From contig CM061062.1 in assembly GCA_030762895.1 (NCBI GenBank), positions 290,824,985 through 290,888,984 on the forward strand: a stretch of 64,000 nucleotides of DNA, in the 5' to 3' direction. The stretch's first letter is position 1. The number at the start of each line of letters is the position of its first letter. The position numbers and the translations under genes are program-made. Positions 1 to 8,271 of this stretch are shown in pieces. The notes under the pieces are model-generated. The model ran no database searches. It worked only from the letters and a program-made list of their open reading frames with translations, and was not told the origin of the DNA. Source of the DNA: Sophora flavescens. Lineage: Eukaryota > Streptophyta > Magnoliopsida > Fabales > Fabaceae.

Positions 1-8
1 CTCGATTT

Positions 9-2012
9 ATGAAGGAGCTTCTCTCCAAGAAGCGGAAAATAGTGGATGAGGAAACGGATGGTTTGACCGAGGAGTGTAGTGCCATTCTTCAGAGAAAACT
101 ACCTCCAAAGTTGAAGGATCCCGGTTCTTTTTCTATACCATGCACCATTAGGGAGATGACTCTAGGGAAGGCATTGTGTTATCTAGGGGCGAGCATCAAC
201 TTGATGCCCCTCTCTATGATGAATAAATTGGGGATCAAGGAAGTCAAGGATACACGGATGTCACTCCAACTAGCCGATCGTTCTATAAAATATCCTTATA
301 GGGTGGTCGAAGACTTGTTAGTGAAGGTGGACAAGTTCATATTTCCGGCGGACTTTGTAGTTCTTGATATGGATGAAGACGCTGAGATCCCTCTCATATT
401 GGGTAGGCCTTTCTTGGCCACTGGGCGTGCCTTGATAGATGTGCAAGAAGGGAAACTCACTCTAAGGGTGCAATATGAGAATGTAGTCTTCAATGTCTTC
501 GAAGCAATGAAGAACCCCACTGAGAGGTCGGATGTGTATCGAGTGGATATGGTGGATTCGATTGTCAAGGCAAGGGCCACTAGAGAAGCCCATGGTTCTT
601 CACTTGCACAAGTGTTGGTAAAATCCCATGATGATGATAGTGAGGAAGAAGACCCTTTGGGGGATGAGGACTATCTTGAGTGCTTGAAACACATGGAAGC
701 CTTACCGAGTCTCCCAAGGGATGAATGTGCAAAGGAAAAGCTCAACAAGGAAAGAATGGAAGAAGATGACAAGGCACCGGAGTTGAAGCAACTCCCAACC
801 CACTTAAGGTATGCATTCTTGGGGGAGAAGGGACAACATCCGATAATCATTAGCAATGCCTTGAAAAAATATGAAGCAGAGAAGCTATTGAGAGTTCTTA
901 GGGAACACAAATCCGCCATTGGGTGGAAGATTTCGGACCTAAAAGGTATAAGCCCCTCCCTGTGCATGCATAAGATTTTGATGGAGGATGATCATAAGCC
1001 GGTGGTTCAACCACAAAGACGGTTAAATCCCATCATGAAAGAAGTTGTGTGTAAGGAAGTGATTAAACTTTTGGATGCCGGAATCATCTATCCAATCTCG
1101 GATAGTAAATGGGTTAGTCCAATTCATGTGGTCCCAAAGAAAGGAGGCACCACAGTGGTGGTCAATGAAAGCAATGAATTGATCCCAACAAGGACCATCA
1201 CGGGGTGGAGAGTATGTATCGACTATAGAAAGCTAAATGAAGCCACAAGGAAAGATCACTTCCATCTTCCCTTCATTGATCAAATGCTAGAAAGGTTAGC
1301 CGGACATGAATACTATTGTTTTTTGGATGGTTACTCCGGCAATAATCAAATTGTGGTAGATCCTCAAGATCAAGAGAAGACGGCTTTCACGTGTCCCTAT
1401 GGAGTCTTTGCCTATAGGAGGATGCCCTTTGGATTGTGCAACGCTCCTGCTACTTTCCAAAGGTGCATGCTTTCTATTTTCTCGGACATGGTGGAGAAAT
1501 GCATTGAGGTGTTCATGGATGGCTTCTCGGTCTTTGGGACCTCATATGACAATTGCTTGCAGAACTTGACTTTGGTGCTTAAAAGGTGCCAAGAGACTAA
1601 CCTTGTGCTCAATTGGGAGAAATGCCACTTCATGGTCAAGGAAGGTATAGTCTTGGGGCACAAAATCTCCCAAAGGGGGATTGAAGTTGATAAAGCAAAG
1701 ATTGAGCTGATTGAGAAGCTTCCCCCACCAACAAATGTAATTGGGGTGAGGAGTTTTTTGGGGCATGCCGGTTTCTACCGGAGATTCATCAAGGACTTCT
1801 CCAAAATCGCAAGGCCGCAGTGTGACCTTCTTGTGAAGGATGTATCCTTTGAGTTTAATGCTTCTTATTTAAATGCCTTCACTATTTTGAAAAATATGCT
1901 TGTCACCGCACCCATAATCATTGCGCCTAATTGGAATTTACCTTTTGAAATCATGTGTGATGCTAGTGATTATGCGGTGGGGGCTGTTTTGGGGCAAAGG
2001 GTGGAAAATTAG
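9..2012 (+). pseudogene. pol: Element A protease and reverse transcriptase, catalytically dead
   Basis: This is a 667-residue open frame. Residues about 40-165 are the retroviral-type aspartic protease, whose active-site motif reads YLGAS instead of DLGAS (TAT at 180-182; B has GAT at 53899-53901). Residues about 265-600 are the reverse transcriptase, with SKWVSPIHVVPKK, WRVCIDYRKLN, MPFGLCNAPATFQRCM and the catalytic box FMDGF. The normal box is FMDDF, so one metal-binding Asp is lost (GGC at 1521-1523). RNase H begins near residue 640 (FEIMCDASDYAVGAVLGQRV) and is cut by a one-base deletion just before the TAG at 2010-2012. The first ATG in the window is at 9, but the true N-terminus (gag) is outside it. 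Confidence 0.9.
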
Positions 2013-2403
2013 CTCATGTCATTTATTATGCAAGTAAAGTTTTGAATGAGGCACAAGCTAATTATTCCACCACTGAAAAAGAACTACTTGCTGTGGTTTT
2101 TGCTTTAGATAAGTTTAGATCCTACATTGTGGGGTCTAAGATTGTTGTTTACACTGATCATGCGGCCATAAAACACTTGATAACAAAAGAAGAGGCCAAA
2201 CCTAGATTAATACGGTGGACTCTTCTTTTGCAGGAATTTGATCTCGAGATTAAGGACAGGAAGGGATCCGACAATGGTGTGGCGGACCACTTATCTAGGT
2301 TGGTCAATCCCGACACCAAGGAGGAATTGTTAGACATCAAGGAAGAATTTCCTGATGAAAAGCTGTTTGCACTTATTGAAAATTCCCCTCCTGGTTCGCG
2401 GAC
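2013..2403 (+). pseudogene. pol: Element A RNase H remainder
   Basis: After the frameshift near 1995-2012 the RNase H domain resumes in another frame: TTEKELLAVVFALDKFRSY, then VVYTDHAAIKHL, then the conserved tail ending VADHLSRL. The motif order matches RNase H of D and E. A second frameshift close to 2390-2404 separates this block from the integrase. The shape of the break (one missing G in a GGG run, judged against D and E) suggests a simple replication or decay indel rather than programmed frameshifting. Confidence 0.85.
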
Positions 2404-3425
2404 ATGGCCAATTTCAAATCTTCAAATGTGGTTCCGCAAGGTTGGACTAGTCAACAAAGGAAGAAGTTCTTCTCGGATGCAAAGTACTATGTGTGGGAGG
2501 ACCCATATCTTTTCAAGCAATGCTCGGATGGGTTCCTAAGAAGGTGCATTCCCCATGACCAAATCGGAAACGTGTTGTGGCATTGTCATAGCTCGGATTA
2601 TGGTGGGCACTATGGGGGAAAGAAGACAGCAGAGAAAATCCTCCAAAGCGGGTTTTATTGGCCAAATCTCTTCAAGGATGCCCACACTTTTGTTGAGAAC
2701 TGTGATCGTTGCCAAAGAGCTGGCAACATCTCCAAGCGGCATGAGCTCCCTTTGAATAGCATGCTTGAAGTAGAACTCTTTGATGTATGGGGGATAGATT
2801 TCATGGGACCATTCCCACCATCTTTCTCCTATCAATCCATTTTGGTGGTTGTGGACTACGTGTCAAAGTGGGTAGAAGCAATCCCAACAACCACGGATGA
2901 TGCGCGGGTAGTCATGGAATTCCTAAGGCGCAATATCTTCTCAAGGTTTGGGGTTCCTAGAGTGTTGATTAGTGATGGGGGATCCCACTTTTGCAACAAT
3001 CAAATGCATAAGCTTCTTGAGAAGTATGGGGTCAAGCATAGAATCTCTACTCCTTATCATCCTCAGACCAATGGGCAAGCGGAGGTATCCAACCGTGAGT
3101 TGAAGCATATTCTTGAGAAAACCGTCAACTCCTCACGGAAGGATTGGTCAAAAAAGTTAGATGATGCCTTATGGGCTTATAGGACTGCCTTCAAGACTCC
3201 AATTGGAAGGTCTCCTTACAATTTGGTGTTTGGAAAGGTGTGCCACCTGCCAATGGAATTGGAGGAAAAGTCTTGTTGGGCAATTCGAGAACTCAACTTT
3301 GATTTGATGAAGGCCGGTGAGAAGAGGCTTCTGGACTTAAATGAGTTGTCCGAAATCCACATGCAAGCATATGAAAATCAAGAATCTACAAAGAGAGGAC
3401 TAAGGCATGGCATGATAAGCACATC
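2404..3425 (+). pseudogene. pol: Element A integrase core
   Basis: The integrase starts with an HHCC zinc-binding region (HCHSSDYGGHYGG, then CDRCQRAG). The DDE catalytic core follows: first Asp in WGIDFMGPF, second Asp in LISDGGSHF, Glu in TNGQAEVSNRE. The conserved stretch ALWAYRTAFKTPIGRSPY is also present. The frame is open from 2404 to 3480, but homology to integrase stops near 3400-3420, where a further frameshift puts the C-terminal domain in the next frame. Integrase would insert the element cDNA in the nucleus; this copy cannot make a full protein. Confidence 0.85.
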
Positions 3426-3662
3426 TTGCCTAGGAACTTTGAGCCCGGACAAATGGTACTTCTTTATAACTCAAGGCTGAGACTCTTTCCTGGGAAGCTG
3501 AAGTCAAAGTGGCCAGGACCATTCAAGGTCCTCCATGTTTTTCCACACGGAGCAGTAGAGTTAGAAGGGGCCTCTGGAAATTTCAAGGTAAATGGTCAAA
3601 GACTAAAGCATTATCATGGAGAACCAATCCCAAATGGCAAGCAAGTTCTTTTTCTGAGTTAA
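3426..3662 (+). pseudogene. pol: Element A integrase C-terminal domain
   Basis: A 78-residue frame carries the C-terminal region of Athila integrase: PGQMVLLYNSRLRLFPGKL, SKWPGPF, VFPHGAVEL and FKVNGQRLKHYHGE. The same block ends integrase in D (about 14180-14440) and E (20040-20300). The frame ends with TAA at 3660-3662. No chromodomain follows, which argues against a chromovirus. Confidence 0.8.
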
Positions 3663-3710
3663 CCCTTAGGGGGCGACTTGAGTCAGGCTCGGGACGTTAA
3701 ACAAGCGCTA

Positions 3711-3728
3711 CTTGGGAGGCAACCCAAG
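3711..3728 (+). other. Conserved hairpin after pol of element A
   Basis: CTTGGGAGGCAACCCAAG is a perfect 6-bp stem with a 6-nt loop, about 50 bases after the integrase stop codon. The identical hairpin is in B at 54513-54530. A role in RNA stability or translation is inference only. Confidence 0.6.
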
Positions 3729-5415
3729 CTAGGTATCCTTTAATTTTAGTTTCTGTCATTTTCATTGGTAATTAAATTATAAAAAAAAAGCTTGATTCGC
3801 CACGCTAATCCATAGTGGCCGCGCGAGACAGAAGCCCTGAACCTCAGAGGCTTGCTTTCATTTCAGTCTCGCGTCGCGAGGTATACTTTCGCCTCGCGAT
3901 TCTGGGCATCATCATCTGTTGGAATTCCAGATTCGCCTCGCGAGTTATCTCTCGCCTCGCGAATCTGCACTTAAGGTTTTAATTTGCAGGAGTTCTTCCA
4001 GGATGCTATGCAACAGAAGGGAGCCCGTGAGACCAATTGGATGAGGAGGCAACCATGGAAACTCGATCAGGGAGCACCCTCTCCTTTCCTCACTCTTGTT
4101 TTTGTTTTTGTTTGTCACTCTTGAATAATTTGAGAAGATCAAGAGTTTTTGTATGAATAGTGTGTCGGCAAGCTTGTTGGAATTTAATTAAACTGAGCTT
4201 AGATTGATTGCATGAATTATATTGACCATCGATGATTTCCCCCTAGGTTCTGAAATTAGAAAAATTGATCCCCTTGAGAAAAATTGAAAACTGAACTTTG
4301 AGAATTTTATTGTGATTACTTGATTTTTGATAAGTTTGGGGTGAGGGGATGCACACACTACGAATTGTATCTCGGTCAAAACAATTTGCAAAAATGTCCA
4401 GGTGAGGATTTGAGCCTCCAACTTTGTTTTTGATTGAGTGAATCACTGTTAAGTTGCACTTTCCCGGATTTGCTTGAATCTCTTCATGGTTTGCATGTTT
4501 ATGTGTTGCATCAAATGATTTAGGCAATTTTCTTTGAAATAGCTACTTGGCCTAAAAAGAACCATCCCTAATGCATGTTCCCTAGTTAACCACATTGAGC
4601 CTAATTAGCCTATTGTTTCTTGATGACCCTATATCATAAGCCAAAATCTGAAAAACGATGTTAACCCAATCTTAGGATTAGGAGAGCATGGAAGCGTAGC
4701 AAGAGAAGGGTTGTGAGGAACTAAGTTTGGGGTGGCTACAAGGTGATATGTCATTTTGGGTTGAGAAAAAGAAAAATAAAGGTTGAAACCCAAGGCAGTA
4801 AAAAAAAATGCCAAAAGAAAAGGGGCAAAGCAGAAAAAAAAATAGCAAGGAAGAGGCGGTAGTCACCCGAGGCAAAAATAAAAAATGGAAAAAGGAATTT
4901 GAGTGGAATATGTGTCAAATGCTCATGCTCTCTTAGTTCCTAGGGACTTAAGCCTAGTATCCTTGAATATCCTACCCTCAGCCAGGCCCCATTACAACCT
5001 TTATAAGACCTTCTGATGTTGCATACATGTTTTCGTGGGAACTGTTTTTGAGATGAAAATCAAATCCATGGGAGGTTCTCTTGATATGTGAAATTGAGTG
5101 AAAAGTTGATAGCCTAGACGAATTTGAGCGAATAGTGAAATTTTACATACCCTTGTGAGGAAGTCAATTGTTTGAAATTGGTGATCTTCCTTTTGTGTGT
5201 AGCTCTGATCCTCAACTTAGATTAATTCTTGGATGAATGATAAGTTCTCAATTGTTTAAAGTAAATGAATGTGGGGATTACATTTATGTAAGGGGGGAAA
5301 TCATTGGAGAAAAACTGTTTTGATCGCATGAAATTTGTGCGAAATCGATTCCCTTAAGCTTGCCAAGTCTTGAGTCGTTTTTGAGTTTTAGCTTGCTTGG
5401 GGACAAGCAAGGTTT
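3729..5415 (+). other. Element A non-coding 3' domain
   Basis: About 1.7 kb between pol and the 3' LTR has no plausible long frame. It holds a CG-rich repeat cluster (3790-3970), blocks shared with B, D and E (for example around 4540-4630), and a purine-rich run on the element sense strand (4764-4890). Athila elements often carry an env-like gene here. I see no signal peptide or membrane segment in a sustained frame, so an env-like protein is not supported. Confidence 0.7.
3790..3970 (+). repeat. CG-rich TCGCCTCGCGA repeat cluster (internal, element A)
   Basis: Several imperfect copies of TTCGCCTCGCGAG and its partial reverse complement lie between pol and the 3' domain. CpG density is far above the surrounding AT-rich DNA. 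The same motif makes the promoter-proximal array in the LTR of A (5690-6000), in both LTRs and the internal part of B, and in the LTRs of E. Confidence 0.8.
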
Positions 5416-5430
5416 AAGTTTGGGGTGTTT
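5416..5430 (+). promoter_or_regulatory. Polypurine tract of element A
   Basis: AAGTTTGGGGTGTTT directly precedes the 3' LTR start TGATAAGCC. The same string, or its reverse complement with one change, adjoins the 3' LTR of B (about 56301-56315), D (12529-12547) and E (18551-18569). This position marks the plus-strand DNA primer. Confidence 0.75.
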
Positions 5431-6864
5431 TGATAAGCCTTAGGCTTATCTAGTTTTATAACTAGATGGACTGTGGTTTTTGTGCAAATTATTCGAGTTC
5501 AATCTCGTTTTCACCCAAATTTGGCCTTGTTTTGTTCCTAAGTAGACTTTTACTCGTTCTAGGCATTTTTAGTAGTTTTTAGTCTATTTTGAATAGAATT
5601 ATGCTTTTTGTGTCTTTTTATTGTTTCAGGTTAGAAGTGAAGCTCCGGGAGTCAAGGAAAGTCAAGAAATAGTGGAAATTTCCATTCTGGAGATGCTCGC
5701 CCAGCGAGTGAATGGTCGCCTCGCGAATCATGAAGACCTGCAAGACAGAGACCATCACGGACAAGCCGTGATGAAGGTCACGGCTGTGACAGATTAAGGT
5801 TTGAAGTCTCGACCCGCGAGAGTTTGAAGACCCTGGAAGACAGAGACCATCACGTCCTAGCCGTGATGAAGGTCACGCCTGTGAGAGATTGAAGTTTGAA
5901 GACTCGCCCCGCGAACACACTCTCGCCTCGCGAGAATCCAAATTGAAAGCGCGCCAAAACTAATGTTCGCCTCACGAAATATGGCTCGCCTCGCGAGCGT
6001 CCGAGAACCAGAATCCCTATTTATAGGTTGTTTCAGATCAGATTGAAAGGACTTTTGATACTCACTTGTTTTAGATCAGTTTTAGGACGAATCCTTGTTT
6101 CTGGAGCTGCGTTTCCCTTCTCTTTTCTTTTCTTATTTAATTATGGAGATTATTGCCGATTGTTCGTTTGTCGTCACGGGCATGAGGAACTAATCCCCTC
6201 GTCTAGGGGATCGATGAAGCCACCCATGGCGGTATAGTGTTCATGTGATGTATGTTTTTATCCCCTTTTCTCAATTAATGTTTTCCAATTATGATTTGAT
6301 TGTGTTGATCATATGCATGCGTGATTGACTTGTTAACGTTGATGAGGCTTAGTCGGCGATTCGCGTTTAGAACTTGGATTGGGATCATCGATCGAATATT
6401 GCACGAGAGTGAGTAGGAGATCGGTGCAACCTTATAGGGAACAAGAATTAATAGAGTTTGATGATTAGGATTATGAGACCTAGTAAGTAATTAATCCAAT
6501 CTTCGAATACGTCCTATTGAGCACGACAGTGGATATAGGAGAATTTGGGGGTCCCGGTTGACATTGTAATTGAACTTAGGGAGGAATTCATCATCACTTG
6601 GGTACTATGCATGATTGGGTAGGTGGATTTGAGACCCTAGATATTTTAATTTCAGATTTCAATACCTTAGCTTTATTTGATTGTTAATTGAATTGCGATA
6701 TTAATCTCTCTCTCTCCCCACCACTTTCCTCACTTGACCAACTTATCGGATTTCTCGCGAATTGGTTGAATTGGTAGCCCAATCCTTGTGTTCGACCTCG
6801 GTAAATTCTTACCGTGTTATTTTATTACTTGCGACGACCCGGTACACTTGCCGGTGACTCAACA
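5431..6864 (+). repeat. 3' LTR of element A
   Basis: The 1434-bp LTR starts TGATAAGCC and ends GTGACTCAACA. It aligns along its length with the B LTRs (50382-51760 and 56316-57670). It contains a CG-rich palindromic array (5690-6000) followed directly by a TATA-like TATTTATAGG (6018-6027), which would place U3 at 5431 to about 6050 and R/U5 after it. Confidence 0.9.
5690..6027 (+). promoter_or_regulatory. Promoter-proximal CG-rich palindrome array and TATA box, A LTR
   Basis: Copies of TCGCCTCGCGA are interspersed with copies of ATCACGGACAAGCCGTGAT-like palindromes, ending about 18 bases before the TATA-like TATTTATAGG at 6018-6027. The A LTR therefore carries both the motif typical of B/E and the one typical of D. 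Position just upstream of TATA suggests transcription-factor or chromatin sites; that is inference. Confidence 0.7.
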
Positions 6865-8108
6865 TGAAGTAGTCAACCTTTTCTTTAACTCTTGAAAACT
6901 TTCCTCACATGATGTGAACGCTTGATCTTTCCGATCGAGTTAATTGGGTAAGAGGTCCAACGATTTTGGAGAATCCCTCAATGAATCTCCTATAGTATCC
7001 ATCCAAACACATGAAACTATGGATCCTTGTTACCGTCTTTGGTCTCTCCCATTCTAAAATAGCTTCAACTTTCGATGGATCCACTGCGATCCCTTCGCGC
7101 GAGATGACATGACCTAAGAACTGAACTTGATCTAACCAAAATTCACACTTTTCGGGTTTCGCGTAAAGTTGTTTCTCCCTTATGATTTGAATAACTACAT
7201 TGAGATACTCAACATGTTTTTCTTTGTTTGAAGAATAGAATAGAATGTCATCAATAAAGACAACGACAAACTAATCTAAGTAAGGAAGAAAAATCCTATT
7301 CATGTAATCCATGAACATAGCAGGAGCATTCGTCACTCCAAACGGCATCACAAGATACTCATAATGCCCATAGCTTATTCGAAACGATGTTTTCGGGGTA
7401 TTCTCTTCCTTCACACGAATTTGGTGGTAGCCCGATCGTAAATCTATTTTTGAGAAAACAGCCGCTCCACTTAACTGATCGATTAGATCATCTATCCTTG
7501 TAAGCGGATACTTATTCTTGATCGTCACTTTGTTTAACTGACGGAAATCTACACATAACCGAGAAGTTTCGTCTTTCTTCTTTACTAACAAAACTGGAGC
7601 TCCCCACGGTGATACACTAGGTCTAATAAATTCCTTTTTTCATCAGTTCCATAAGTTTCTCTTTCAAGTTTTCTAGCTCAGATGGCGACATAAATATGGT
7701 GCCATGGATATTGGTCCAGTGCCTGGTACCAGATCAATCGGGAACTCAATGTTTCAAACAGGGGTAGTCCAGGTACATTTTCAGGAAAAACTTCTAGAAA
7801 CTCATTGACAACAGGTATGGATTGTAAATCTAACTCATTCTTAACGTCTAAGGAAAACAGTAACATGTATCATTGAGCTCCCTCTTTCAACGAAGCTTTC
7901 ACTTGACTAGTAGATAAAAATCCAGAAATCTCATCCTTAGGAAAAACTAAAGCTTTCTGAACACAGTCTATTAAAATATGATTGGAAGATAACCAATCCA
8001 TGCCTAAAATTACATCTAACTGTATTAAAGGCAAACAGATCATATCTACAAGAAAATGTCTATCCTGAATAATAATAGGACCGTTCAAGCAAATAGAATT
8101 GACAGTAT
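6865..8108 (-). pseudogene. pol: G1 chromovirus-like protease and reverse transcriptase remnant
   Basis: Reading on the minus strand, the protease end (about 8108-7870) has IQLDVILGMDWLSSNH. A broken linker (PVVNEFLEVFPENVPGLP) follows, then RT: GAPVLLVKKKDETSRLCVDF, TIKNKYPLTRIDDLIDQL, KIDLRSGYHQIRV and MPFGVTNAPA. The catalytic box FIDDI lies just beyond an in-frame TAG near 7273. RT continues to 6865, where element A cuts it. These motifs are typical of Tekay/Del-type chromoviruses and differ from the Athila RTs here. There are frameshifts near 7640-7740 and 7868. Gag is missing: the protease abuts LTR sequence near 8108. Confidence 0.8.
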
Positions 8109-8271
8109 ACAGAGAGGGGGGAGTGAACCGTGTGGGAGGAGAGAGAGGAGGAGCTTGGAGGGCAAGTCGTGGTTTAGGGTTGTTTGGATATTAGGAGAGT
8201 GATTAATGGGTTTTTAGGGATTAAAATAATATACTATATTAGTGTAATCATGATTTTCTTTGGATGTGACC
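8109..8271 (-). other. G1 LTR remnant, left of element C
   Basis: This non-coding strip lies between the protease remnant and element C. Removing C and one TGACC copy joins it to 39165-39602, which is the U3 start of a G-family LTR on the minus strand. The strip resembles the promoter part of the solo LTR at 58827-63790 only loosely, so its assignment rests mainly on that join. Confidence 0.5.

Larger units (their letters stand above)
1..6864 (+). mobile_element. Element A: Athila-like Ty3/gypsy retrotransposon, 5' end outside window
   Basis: The window opens inside the protease domain of this element and runs through RT, RNase H, integrase, a non-coding 3' domain, polypurine tract and 3' LTR. 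The domain order PR-RT-RH-IN, the integrase signature WGIDFMGPFP and the absence of a chromodomain fit the Athila/Tat branch of Ty3/gypsy. It is closely related at nucleotide level to element B (50382-57670). The LTR ends in CA at 6864 and the next bases are a different, minus-strand gypsy pol (6865 onward), so A inserted into that element. The left TSD is off-window; TGAAG (6865-6869) would be the right copy. Coding capacity is dead: at least three frameshifts and two catalytic-residue changes. Confidence 0.9.

Noticed and set aside
3729..5430. Env-like gene expected after pol in Athila elements
   Set aside because: No sustained frame, signal peptide or transmembrane segment could be followed in A, B, D or E.
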